Source: Methanolobus psychrophilus R15
GTDB taxonomy: Archaea > Halobacteriota > Methanosarcinia > Methanosarcinales > Methanosarcinaceae
Assembly: GCA_000306725.1 (NCBI GenBank)
Contig: CP003083.1
Location: forward strand, 1,488,001-1,552,000
Direction of reading: 5' to 3'
Length of the DNA stretch: 64,000 nt
Below, in pieces: positions 36,758-45,748 of this stretch. Under the pieces are notes generated by a model. That model ran no database searches. It had not been told where the DNA came from and was given only the letters and a program-made list of their open reading frames with translations. The translations under genes were made by a program, and so were the position numbers. How positions within the stretch are numbered: the first letter of the stretch is position 1; every line of letters begins with the position of its first letter.

Positions 36758-38071
36758 ATGAAATTTCTGGAGAATCTTTTCAGGAAAAAACCAAAAGGTG
36801 CCCCGCAGGACACTTTCAGGCTGGAATTTGGAAGACTACCTGAATTGGTCCGGGCAGAATCAAAAAAAGAATTGGACGATATCGGACCAGTTATCAGGGC
36901 GAAGTATACCGAGATAGAGACATCACTGGAAGAGCTCAGGGATATCAAAGAGAGCCTCCTTCAGGCAGAACCGATGGAGAACGCAAATAAGAGAATGGAA
37001 AAGCTTGGGGATTCCAACCGGGAAAATGTAGCTCATAACCTTGACCTGATCATTGAAAAGATCACTCTTCCCCGGAGCAATGATCCCAGGGATGCCATCG
37101 ACCTTTACACTGATTCAAGGTCGATTATGAAAACTGTCGTTGATAATACCCGTAGGAGCCAGATGTATATCAAAGCCCTTTATCCCCAGGAATTCGGGAG
37201 GATAAAACATGGCCTTACAGAACTTGAAAGCCGGTTTGGTGAGCTTCATAGCATCCTAAAGGCTGAAAAGGAAAAAATGGATGCCTTCGAGAGGCTTCCC
37301 GGTGAGATAGAGAACATTAGCCAGACAGAAAGGGATATGCTACAAATCCAGGAGAATATCCACAGCTTTGAGTCAAAGCATGGAACTGCAAGTGAAAAGC
37401 TCGCTGCCTCTGTTGTGGCACTGGATGCACTTGAAAGAAGCAGTGAATTCGAAAGGGCAAAAATACTCGAGGAAGAGATCCATGCTCTCAAAGTGAAGAT
37501 ATCAGCCATCGATTCAGATATAGAGCGACTGTTCACTCCCCTGTCAAAAGCAATCTCCAGGATGGAGAAGCAGGATAAGAACGAGATCCATGTACTGTCA
37601 GCAGAGAACCGGACAGTCCTTGCAGCCATAAAGGATAAACCTGGTTCGCTCACAAAAAGTGAGCTTGACCCTTTTCTTGATGAACTGGCAACACGGGTGA
37701 AGAACAAAGATCTGGGACTGAAAGAACAGATGTATGATAAGATACTCGGACAGGTCAGCAAGCTAAAAGACCCTTCAACGATATCAGATCTTCGTGACAT
37801 AAAAGAAGGCTACTCTTCCAGAATGAAGGAACTGAAAGCTGAGTTGGGGCAAATACAGGTTTACCGTGACAGGGAACGTATGGAAAATGACAGGGTACGG
37901 TACATGAACATGATGAGTTCAATAGAAGAAGAACTGGCTCAGGAGAAAATGCACCTGGAAAGCCTGGCAGAGCAGCAGGAAAGGTCAAAAGCAGAATTAC
38001 GCCAAGGACTCATACCTGTTTTTGGGGATAATATAGAAGTTATCTACCATGATCAACATACACATACGTAA
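36758..38071 (+). CDS. Unrecognised cytosolic coiled-coil protein
   Basis: I do not recognise this 437-residue protein. It opens with a basic stretch MKFLENLFRKKPKGAP, then DTFRLEFGRLPELV, and nearly all the rest (about 50-430) is charged coiled coil with few breaks (LEELRDIKESLLQ, MSSIEEELAQEKMHLESLAEQ). There is no signal peptide, membrane segment or nucleotide motif. It lies 97 nt after modC and 13 nt before ppsA, so it may be co-transcribed with ppsA. The protein might be a scaffold or cytoskeletal-like element. Confidence 0.75.
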   Translation: MKFLENLFRKKPKGAPQDTFRLEFGRLPELVRAESKKELDDIGPVIRAKYTEIETSLEELRDIKESLLQAEPMENANKRMEKLGDSNRENVAHNLDLIIEKITLPRSNDPRDAIDLYTDSRSIMKTVVDNTRRSQMYIKALYPQEFGRIKHGLTELESRFGELHSILKAEKEKMDAFERLPGEIENISQTERDMLQIQENIHSFESKHGTASEKLAASVVALDALERSSEFERAKILEEEIHALKVKISAIDSDIERLFTPLSKAISRMEKQDKNEIHVLSAENRTVLAAIKDKPGSLTKSELDPFLDELATRVKNKDLGLKEQMYDKILGQVSKLKDPSTISDLRDIKEGYSSRMKELKAELGQIQVYRDRERMENDRVRYMNMMSSIEEELAQEKMHLESLAEQQERSKAELRQGLIPVFGDNIEVIYHDQHTHT

Positions 38072-38084
38072 GAGGGGTTAGGCA

Positions 38085-40493
38085 ATGGAAAATAACAGAT
38101 ATATCCGATGGTTTGAAGAGGTAACTATAGAAGATGTTCCTTCAGTCGGAGGCAAGAATGCCTCTATAGGGGAAATGTACAGGGAACTGACAGGTAAAGG
38201 CATTAAAGTACCTAACGGCTTTGCGATTACGGCGGACGCCTACTGGCATGTTCTCGAATCTGCGGGCGCGCTTGGGGAGCTAAAGCAGACCCTTGAAGGG
38301 CTGGACACCGAAGATGTACGCGACCTTGCAATAAGAGGGAAAAAGGCAAGGAATATTATACTCAATGCGGATATGCCTGATGATCTGTGGAGTGAGATAA
38401 AAGAAGCATATGATAAACTGAGTGAACAGTACGGCCCTGATGCCGATGTAGCAGTGCGTAGCTCGGCAACCGCGGAGGATCTGCCCAATGCTTCATTTGC
38501 GGGCCAGCAGGAAACATATCTGAACATACATGGATACCATTCCCTGAAAGATGCATGTATCAGGTGTTTTGCCTCGCTTTTCACGGACAGGGCCATTTCC
38601 TATCGTGTCAATAATAACTTTGACCATTTCAAGGTTGGGCTGTCCATCGGAGTGATGAAGATGGTGCGCTCGGACCTGGCCTCCAGCGGAGTTATGTTCA
38701 CCATCGACACTGATAGTGGATTTGAGGAAGTCGTATTCATAACTGCTGCCTACGGACTTGGAGAGAACATTGTGCAGGGACTTGTCAACCCTGACGAGTT
38801 CTATGTGTTCAAGCCCACACTGAAAGAAGGATATAAGTCAATTATCGATAAGAAACTAGGTGAAAAGGAGATCAAGATGATCTACGGGCGTGGTGATTCC
38901 CGTATACTCACCCGCAATGTGGAAGTTCCGGAGGCGGACCGGAAAAGATTCTGCATCAACGATGCGGAGATACTCCTTCTCGCTCAGTACGCAGTAACCA
39001 TTGAGGATCATTACTCCAAGAAGAACGGGAAAAAGATGCCAATGGACATTGAATGGGCGAAGGACGGTGAAACCGGAGAGTTATTCATTGTGCAGGCAAG
39101 GCCTGAGACCGTGCAGTCCCAGAAAAAGAAGGATGTCCTTGAAACTTACTATCTTGATCAGAAATCTTCAGTTATTGTTACAGGCCGAAGCATCGGTCGC
39201 AAGATAGCAGCGGGCAAGGTACATGTGATCCCTGATGTTTCAAGGCTCCCTTCCTTTAAAGCCGGAGAGGTGCTTGTGGCAGATACCACAACACCTGACT
39301 GGGAGCCGATAATGAAAAAAGCTGCCGCAATCATTACAAATAAGGGCGGAAGGACCTGCCATGCAGCTATTGTCAGCCGTGAACTGGGCATACCGGCTGT
39401 GGTGGGTGCCGCAGGCGCCACTGAGAAGCTAAAGACAGGCATGGAAGTCACTGTAAGTTGTGCTGAAGGTGATGTCGGGAGAGTCTATGAGGGCATACTC
39501 GATTTCCATACTGAAAGCCTTGACCTGAAGGATTTGGAGAACACCAGGACAGAGGTAATGATGAACCTCGGAAACCCTGAAGAAGCTTTTTCCCTGTCCA
39601 TGATCCCCAATAGCGGTATTGGTCTTGCAAGGCTTGAGTTCATTATCTCAAGTTACATACAGGTGCACCCCATGGCGCTGGTGCATCCGGAAAGAGTTGC
39701 TGATGCAAACGATGCTGAGGAAATTGAGAGACTCACAAAAGGTTACAGCAGCAAAGAGGACTATTTTGTCGAAAAGCTCTCCTTTGGGGTCGGCACCATT
39801 GCAGCTGCATTCTATCCCAAGCCTGTGGTCGTGCGTATGAGCGATTTCAAATCAAACGAGTACGCGAGCCTGCTGGGAGGCAGGTACTTTGAGATTGAGG
39901 AAAGCAATCCAATGCTGGGATTCCGTGGTGCTTCACGCTATTACGATGAGCGCTACAGGGAAGGGTTCGCACTTGAGTGCAGGGCGATGAAGAGAGTGCG
40001 GGAAGAGCTGGGGCTTACAAATCTGATCCTTATGATACCTTTCTGCAGACGTGTTGACGAGGCGGGGAAAGTGCTTGCAGAAATGAAAAAACACGGGCTT
40101 GAAAGAGGAAAGAGTAGTCTTCAGGTGTATGTGATGTGCGAGATACCTAGCAACGTGCTCCTGATAGATGAGTTCAGCAAATACTTTGATGGTTTTTCGA
40201 TAGGTTCCAATGACCTCACCCAGCTCACCCTTGGAGTGGACAGGGATTCGGACATACTTGCAGAGTCCTTTGATGAAAGGGATGAGGCGGTCAAGAGAAT
40301 AGTGTCCATGGCCATACAGGGAGCAAAGCGCAACGGCAAGCATAGCGGGCTATGCGGGCAGGCACCCAGCGATTTCCCGGAATTTGCGGAATTCCTTGTA
40401 AGAGAAAGCATTGATTCGATCTCCCTTAATCCCGATTCCGTGATGCAGATAGTGCCCAGGATACTTCAGACAGAAAGAGATATGGAAAGATAG
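38085..40493 (+). CDS. ppsA: Phosphoenolpyruvate synthase
   Basis: This 802-residue enzyme makes PEP from pyruvate and ATP, giving AMP and phosphate, the entry to gluconeogenesis in methanogens. The ATP-grasp domain is at 1-350 (VGGKNASIGEM, VRSSATAEDLPNASFAGQQ). The swivelling phosphohistidine domain has GGRTCHAAIVSRE with catalytic His426. The C-terminal PEP-binding barrel has SIGSNDLTQL and GLCGQAPSD with the catalytic Cys. AAGAGGGGTTAGG precedes the ATG. It ends with TAG. Confidence 0.96.
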   Translation: MENNRYIRWFEEVTIEDVPSVGGKNASIGEMYRELTGKGIKVPNGFAITADAYWHVLESAGALGELKQTLEGLDTEDVRDLAIRGKKARNIILNADMPDDLWSEIKEAYDKLSEQYGPDADVAVRSSATAEDLPNASFAGQQETYLNIHGYHSLKDACIRCFASLFTDRAISYRVNNNFDHFKVGLSIGVMKMVRSDLASSGVMFTIDTDSGFEEVVFITAAYGLGENIVQGLVNPDEFYVFKPTLKEGYKSIIDKKLGEKEIKMIYGRGDSRILTRNVEVPEADRKRFCINDAEILLLAQYAVTIEDHYSKKNGKKMPMDIEWAKDGETGELFIVQARPETVQSQKKKDVLETYYLDQKSSVIVTGRSIGRKIAAGKVHVIPDVSRLPSFKAGEVLVADTTTPDWEPIMKKAAAIITNKGGRTCHAAIVSRELGIPAVVGAAGATEKLKTGMEVTVSCAEGDVGRVYEGILDFHTESLDLKDLENTRTEVMMNLGNPEEAFSLSMIPNSGIGLARLEFIISSYIQVHPMALVHPERVADANDAEEIERLTKGYSSKEDYFVEKLSFGVGTIAAAFYPKPVVVRMSDFKSNEYASLLGGRYFEIEESNPMLGFRGASRYYDERYREGFALECRAMKRVREELGLTNLILMIPFCRRVDEAGKVLAEMKKHGLERGKSSLQVYVMCEIPSNVLLIDEFSKYFDGFSIGSNDLTQLTLGVDRDSDILAESFDERDEAVKRIVSMAIQGAKRNGKHSGLCGQAPSDFPEFAEFLVRESIDSISLNPDSVMQIVPRILQTERDMER

Positions 40494-40636
40494 GCAATCT
40501 CTTCTCCTGAATCGTTTGGCTGGAAGATGCTGTTCAAATCTGCATGGATATCGTTAATACCCCTCTGTTAAGGAGAAACAAAAATAGTTATTGTAAATGA
40601 CGATAAGAAAAGTCTTCTACAGAACCGTATTCCAAT

Positions 40637-40769
40637 AGGTTTATATTTTGTGCTTATTCATATTTATCTATGCAAAAATGCATTTCAAAAATGCATTTAG
40701 AATTGCAGAGACAATCTTAACATTTGTATTTGGGGAAATAAAACAAAGCGTTTTGAGATAATCATTCTC
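40637..40769 (+). promoter_or_regulatory. sod leader: TATA, tandem 13-bp repeats and Fur-box-like site
   Basis: The spacer 40494-40861 has no gene. It holds a TATA-like TTTATATTTT near 40640. AAAAATGCATTT occurs twice with 13-bp spacing (40674-40685 and 40687-40698), and its core AAATGCATTT is a palindrome also found in the tbp promoter. GATAATCATTCTC at 40757-40769 matches 12 of 13 bases of the right half of the bacterial Fur consensus. The repeats lie where a repressor could bind over the start site. The regulatory role is inferred. Confidence 0.45.
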
Positions 40770-40861
40770 TGTAAGTATAGTAGGTGGGAAATTCATTCGC
40801 GTTAGTATCAAAGAATTTTCCAGAAACCATACCAGTGATCTAGAAAGAGTGGGGAAAGAAT

Positions 40862-41485
40862 ATGGCTAAAGAATTATATAAACTACCGGCTTTGAAATAT
40901 GGTTATGCAGACTTGGAACCATACATATCCGAGGAACAATTGCGAATACACCATGACAAACACCATCAATCCTATGTGAATAATGCAAATTCACTTTTGC
41001 AGATGATGGATAAGGCAAGAGAAGAAGGAACGGATTTCGACTATAAGGCAACTGCCAAGGCTTTTGCTTTTAATCTGGGCGGTCACGTATTGCATGATTA
41101 TTTCTGGTGGGAGATGACACCTGCGGAAAAAGCAAGCAAAGAACCAACCGGTGAATTGTCCGATGCAGTAAAAGAAAACTTCGGAGGCTTTGAAAGATTT
41201 AAAAAGGAATTCAGCCAGGTAGCATCAGGCGTGGAAGGTTCCGGCTGGGCGGCATTGACCTTCTGCACAGACACCAACAGACTTGGAATAATGCAGATAG
41301 AAAAGCACAATGTCAACCTGATACCTGACTACCCGATAATTATGGCCCTTGACGTATGGGAACATGCCTACTATCTGGATTACAAGAACGAAAGAGGCAA
41401 GTTCATAGACGCGTTCTGGAATATAGTAGACTGGGAAGAGCTTGACAAGTGGTTCAAGAAAGTCCAGAATCATGACACCGCATGA
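40862..41485 (+). CDS. Superoxide dismutase, Fe/Mn family
   Basis: This 207-residue cytosolic enzyme dismutates superoxide. Metal ligands are His30 (IHHDKHH), His78 (HVLHDYFWW), Asp164 and His168 ([11 protein letters not shown]). The substrate funnel Tyr lies in the HHQSYVNN segment. Iron or manganese use cannot be decided by eye. GTGGGGAAAG precedes the ATG. If the TATA at 40640 is the promoter, the 5' leader is about 200 nt, unusually long for an archaeal mRNA, and contains the repeats noted above. It converges with the histidine kinase gene. Confidence 0.95.
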   Translation: MAKELYKLPALKYGYADLEPYISEEQLRIHHDKHHQSYVNNANSLLQMMDKAREEGTDFDYKATAKAFAFNLGGHVLHDYFWWEMTPAEKASKEPTGELSDAVKENFGGFERFKKEFSQVASGVEGSGWAALTFCTDTNRLGIMQIEKHNVNLIPDYPIIMALDVWEHAYYLDYKNERGKFIDAFWNIVDWEELDKWFKKVQNHDTA

Positions 41486-41676
41486 TGTCAGAAAATTGCA
41501 AATGAAAACAAAAGTATAATAATCTTTTCTAAAAGGCAAATTCATAGACCTTTTTGGGAATACCGCTAACCTGAAATAGACAGGAAGAGCTAAAAGGGCA
41601 TGAATGGATGTCTTTTTTATTTTATAAAAACACGTGTCTGGAACTATATTTAATTTTATACGGCATTAGATTACAT

Positions 41677-43953
41677 TTATGCCTCTGCCTCACAAGGAAT
41701 GACAAAAGTGAATACACTTCCTTTTCCCGGACTGCTTTGAACCCATACCCTACCGCCATGCATTTCTACGAATTTCTTTACCAGCACCAGGCCAAGGCCA
41801 GTTCCCTCATATGCCCGGTTTATATCAGGATCCAGTTGTTTAAACGGTTTGAATAGTTCCTTTTGCTGCAGGTCGGATATCCCAATACCATTATCCTTCA
41901 CGCTGACAGACATCTCATTTGCATTACAGTCCAGTATTACTTCGACACTGCCGCCAGACGGAGTGAATTTTATTGCGTTGCTCAACAGGTTGTACATTAC
42001 CTGCCTTATTTTCAATTTGTCAGCATGAATTTCACAACCCGGCCCTTGTGCTGTAGTGAAAAGACGGATATCCTTGTGTTTTGCAAGCGGCTCCATGGTT
42101 TGCATGAGCTCTAAAAGCAATTCGGATATCCTGAAAGTCTCAGGGTTCATATCCATTTTACCGGCTTCTATCTTTGATATATCAAGGATGTCATTTATAA
42201 TATTGAGTAGATGTCTTCCACTCCGGTTAATGTTGGATGCGTACTGTTTCTGTTTCTGGTCCAGCTCTGTGAACAGTTCAGAGGCAAGTATGTCTGAAAA
42301 ACCGATTATGGAATTTAAAGGCGTGCGAAGTTCATGGCTCATGTTAGCAAGGAACTGGCTCTTTGTCTGGTTAGCTGACTCAGCCATCATTTTTGCTTCC
42401 ACAAGGGCGCTTTCAGCTTCCTTACTTTCAGTAATGTCGAATATGATCCCCTGGAGAGAGAGAATGCTACCTTTGCTGTTACGTTTTATCAGGGTCCTCT
42501 CGTCTACCCAGCGAACCTCTCCGGATTTTGTCAATATCCTGTATTCCTGCTGGAAATCATTTTCGCTTTCTTCGATTTTACCCTTAAGTTCATTTTGGAC
42601 ACGTTCACGATCTTCCGGGTGAACAATACCCTTGTACCATATATGGCCGCTTGTCAGTTCTTTTGGGTGATAGCCCAGATTCCTTATACCATCGGAAACA
42701 ACCTCTATCGGCAATTCACTGGTAAAATTATACTTGAACACTATCACAGGACTGCTGTTTACCACATTTTCCATCTCTTTCATGGATATGCTGGACTTTT
42801 CCAGAGCCTCGAGTATGTCATTCAAGCCCTGTGGGATTTCCTTAAAATCAACATCAACATCTGTATTTGCCCTGATGGTCAGTTTCCCTTGCAAGGCTTC
42901 TTTGGAAATATCCTGAAAATCGCTGACAATCCTGCTTATCGGCCTGGTTATGGAATTTGCGATCAAAAAAGCCATACCTCCCATGAACAGGATGGCAATC
43001 GCGGAAATAGTCATAAGTTGCCGTTGAAGTTCATCGGCGCCTGCAAACATCTCTTTTTCAGGTACCACAAGTACGAAGGAAGACTCACTTGACCCTACAG
43101 GCTCATAGAACATCACAACATACTCACCTGTGATTGGGTCGATGGTTCTTACATAGCCACTATTACCGTCCATGATATCTGCGCCCATTTCCATAAAGCC
43201 GGGATTGCCAAACTCCTGAAGCGCACTGAAGCCTATCCATTCTTTTTCCTGGGGATGGGACATCAGTATTCCCGTATTGCTGACCATGAAAGCATAGCCG
43301 GTATCAAAAATGGTTACGTTGCTGACAATACTATCGATGTAATCAAGTGAAAGATCCACTCCCCCGATACCTATGAAAGTCCCGTTATCAGTTATCGGAG
43401 AAACAAAACTTACAATCAGGGCCCCATCGTAGAAATATGGTTCCGTGATGACATCCGCGCCAAGATGTTTAGGCATCTGATAATAATCGGATGTCTCATA
43501 ATACAAAAGAGGATCAAGCCGGACAGAGCCGTTAAGCTTGTTCCAGTAAGGTATGAACCTCCCGGTTCCATCATGACCAGGACTCCCCGCGTATTCAGTA
43601 TCCATGCCATCAAATGCATTGGGTTCATAGCATACATAGGTGCCTAGCAGATAAGGATTATCCATAGTTATCTGCCTAAGGATACTGTTTACTTCATTGC
43701 GGTCCCCATTGTGCTGTTTCATTGTGCTTGCAATGGTTCGTGCCATAGCCATGCTTGCCTGCATATCCTTGTCGAACAGGTTGGCATAATTCTCAGCCGT
43801 AGTCACTGATTGCTGGTAGGCAAGCTCTGTTTGCTGGTTCCTGACAGTCGAGGTAATAGCCATTGTGGCCCCGACCATAACCAGTACTGTTCCAATGGTT
43901 ATAAGGAACAACAATTTAGTTTCAAGCCCTATGTTTTTCCATTTCATGCCCAT
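41677..43953 (-). CDS. Membrane histidine kinase: Cache sensor, HAMP, PAS, HisKA, HATPase
   Basis: This protein of about 758 residues starts with a transmembrane segment (LLFLITIGTVLVMVGATMAI). A double Cache extracellular sensor follows (about 40-300; FDGMDTEYAG, GIGGVDLSLDYI). It continues with a second membrane segment (MTISAIAILFMGGMAFLI), a HAMP linker, a PAS domain with PAC end (EYRILTKSGEVRWVDERT), the H-box SHELRTPLNSIIGFSD with His541 by the TTG-start count, and an ATPase domain (NAIKFTP, DNGIGI, GTGLGL). The start could be TTG 43956, ATG 43953 or ATG 43947. No response regulator is adjacent, so its target is unknown. A small extracellular ligand is likely from the Cache fold. Confidence 0.93.
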   Translation of the reverse strand: MGMKWKNIGLETKLLFLITIGTVLVMVGATMAITSTVRNQQTELAYQQSVTTAENYANLFDKDMQASMAMARTIASTMKQHNGDRNEVNSILRQITMDNPYLLGTYVCYEPNAFDGMDTEYAGSPGHDGTGRFIPYWNKLNGSVRLDPLLYYETSDYYQMPKHLGADVITEPYFYDGALIVSFVSPITDNGTFIGIGGVDLSLDYIDSIVSNVTIFDTGYAFMVSNTGILMSHPQEKEWIGFSALQEFGNPGFMEMGADIMDGNSGYVRTIDPITGEYVVMFYEPVGSSESSFVLVVPEKEMFAGADELQRQLMTISAIAILFMGGMAFLIANSITRPISRIVSDFQDISKEALQGKLTIRANTDVDVDFKEIPQGLNDILEALEKSSISMKEMENVVNSSPVIVFKYNFTSELPIEVVSDGIRNLGYHPKELTSGHIWYKGIVHPEDRERVQNELKGKIEESENDFQQEYRILTKSGEVRWVDERTLIKRNSKGSILSLQGIIFDITESKEAESALVEAKMMAESANQTKSQFLANMSHELRTPLNSIIGFSDILASELFTELDQKQKQYASNINRSGRHLLNIINDILDISKIEAGKMDMNPETFRISELLLELMQTMEPLAKHKDIRLFTTAQGPGCEIHADKLKIRQVMYNLLSNAIKFTPSGGSVEVILDCNANEMSVSVKDNGIGISDLQQKELFKPFKQLDPDINRAYEGTGLGLVLVKKFVEMHGGRVWVQSSPGKGSVFTFVIPCEAEA

Positions 43954-44194
43954 CAAATTTATAAACGGCCTTCTGATCGGAGCACAACAGTCTCCTTAAA
44001 TAGTAACTCTAAATTAAAGTATTCTGTGAGTATTTATAAATATACTGTTCCATATATAAATATTAAGCTCCGTAATTTGTTTAATAGCTCTTTTAAAAAG
44101 CAAAATAACCTGTAACGACATTAAACATTTTCATCACTAATTTTAGAAAAGGTAGTTTAGAGGGTATGTAAAAGAGATTAAAAAAAATAGAAAG

Positions 44195-44269
44195 CGATCC
44201 CGAAGGGATTCGAACCCTCGACCCTCGGGTTAGAAGCCCGATGCTATATCCTGGCTAAGCCACGGGACC
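44195..44269 (-). tRNA. tRNA-Arg(TCT)
   Basis: The minus strand folds into a complete cloverleaf. The acceptor GGTCCCG pairs with CGGGATC (one G-T) and the discriminator is G. The D-arm contains TAGCCAGGATATAGC. The anticodon arm is TCGGG-CTTCTAA-CCCGA with anticodon TCT. The T-arm is GAGGGTTCGAATCCCTT. CCA is not encoded. A T-run (TTTTTTT) lies just downstream as terminator. Confidence 0.95.
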
Positions 44270-44428
44270 ACTTTAGATGCTCAGAGGTACGAAATAGGCG
44301 TTTATGCATAAAAGTCTTTTGTATCAAACAGGAAAGTACATAAATATCTGAGCAGGTAATTCGATGCGCGAATAGAAATATATAATAGTTTAGCATCAAA
44401 TCTACCATTAATTTAATGAGGCTTTATA

Positions 44429-45307
44429 ATGAGCGAACTACTGATCTATTATAATGGCGAGTATGTCCCAAAATCGAAGGCTACGACATCGGTTTATGAC
44501 CATGGTTTCCTCTATGGGGACGGCGTCTTTGAAGGCATAAGAGCATACAACGGACGTGTTTTCAAATTACGCGAGCATGTCGACAGGCTCTATGACTCTG
44601 CAACGGCCATAGCCCTGAAAATCCCCATGACCAAGGAAGAAATGGAGGAAGCAATCCTTGAAACTCTCAGGAGGAACAATCTCAGGGATGCTTACATCAG
44701 ACCTATCGTTTCAAGAGGTAACGGCGACCTTGGACTTGATCCCAGGAAATGTCCAAAGCCCAATGTATTCATCATCAGCCAGGAATGGGGTGCAATGTAC
44801 GGTGATCTCTATGAGACCGGACTTACAGGAGTTACTGTCGCGGTCAGAAGGAACGCCGCAGATGCGCTTTCGCCAAACATCAAATCACTCAATTACCTTA
44901 ACAACATCCTTGCCAAGATAGAAGCCAATGAAAAAGGCGGTGATGAGGCAATCTTCTTTGACAGCAACGGCTATCTCTCAGAAGGTTCGGGTGACAATAT
45001 ATTCATCATAAAGAACGGAAAGGTCTATACTCCTCCGACGGTCAACAACCTGAGAGGCATTACTAGAGCGACTGCCATCGAGCTGCTTGAAGAGATGGGC
45101 ACTATGGTCCATGTTGAGAATCTGGGTATGTTCGACCTCTATACGGCTGATGAGATATTCGTCACCGGCACAGCTGCAGAAGCCGCTCCTCTTGTCAAGG
45201 TCGACGGGCGCGCTATAGGCGACGGAAAGCCAGGACCCATCACAAAGAAAATGGTCGAGGCCTTCAAACACATCACCCAGAATACAGGCACTCCAATATT
45301 CAAGTGA
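44429..45307 (+). CDS. ilvE: Branched-chain amino acid aminotransferase
   Basis: This 292-residue fold-type IV PLP enzyme carries out the last step of valine, leucine and isoleucine synthesis. Motifs: [16 protein letters not shown], the catalytic Lys152 in [22 protein letters not shown] (the E-x-x-x-x-N cofactor loop) and the phosphate-binding LRGITRA. GAGG lies before the ATG. It is a separate transcript from the tRNA. Substrate use as a branched-chain enzyme, not a D-amino acid or ADC lyase relative, follows from the strong match of the whole layout. Confidence 0.94.
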   Translation: MSELLIYYNGEYVPKSKATTSVYDHGFLYGDGVFEGIRAYNGRVFKLREHVDRLYDSATAIALKIPMTKEEMEEAILETLRRNNLRDAYIRPIVSRGNGDLGLDPRKCPKPNVFIISQEWGAMYGDLYETGLTGVTVAVRRNAADALSPNIKSLNYLNNILAKIEANEKGGDEAIFFDSNGYLSEGSGDNIFIIKNGKVYTPPTVNNLRGITRATAIELLEEMGTMVHVENLGMFDLYTADEIFVTGTAAEAAPLVKVDGRAIGDGKPGPITKKMVEAFKHITQNTGTPIFK

Positions 45308-45493
45308 ACTGATTTGGAAGGATTATCCCTTCCATGTACTTTTTTTGAACTATGTCAGGCATCACCTGATTATATACTATAAGAATTATATACAAATAGG
45401 AGAATAATATCCTGCTGATAACACACTGGTTTTGCAGCAAGATAGCCCGTTAATGTGTATATATGTATTATAGAACCTGACAGAGGAATAACA

Positions 45494-45742
45494 ATGGAAA
45501 TAACAGGAGAAAAAGGCAAAGTAGTAATGGAGAACCTGAAATATCTGAACGATTCGGTAATGGCCATATTACTGCTTATGCCTGTGACCCTTTTGATAGT
45601 CTTTGAAGCTCTTGATGACAATCCTACCTTGAAACTGCTCTCCATTCCCACGTGGGCTGTGTACCTCTTGGGGCTCTGGTATGTTACTTCAAGGATATTC
45701 AAACTTAACAAAACGCTTATAGCATATCTTGAAGAAAAGTAA
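45494..45742 (+). CDS. Small two-helix membrane protein
   Basis: This 82-residue protein has two hydrophobic helices (VMAILLLMPVTLLIVF and WAVYLLGLWYVTS) joined by a short polar loop, with charged ends. ATG 45494 is set by AGAGGAATAAC; an in-frame ATG at 45455 would add 13 unlikely residues. It ends 6 nt before the moeA fusion and is probably in the same transcript. I do not recognise the family. Confidence 0.6.
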   Translation: MEITGEKGKVVMENLKYLNDSVMAILLLMPVTLLIVFEALDDNPTLKLLSIPTWAVYLLGLWYVTSRIFKLNKTLIAYLEEK

Positions 45743-45748
45743 GAGCAC

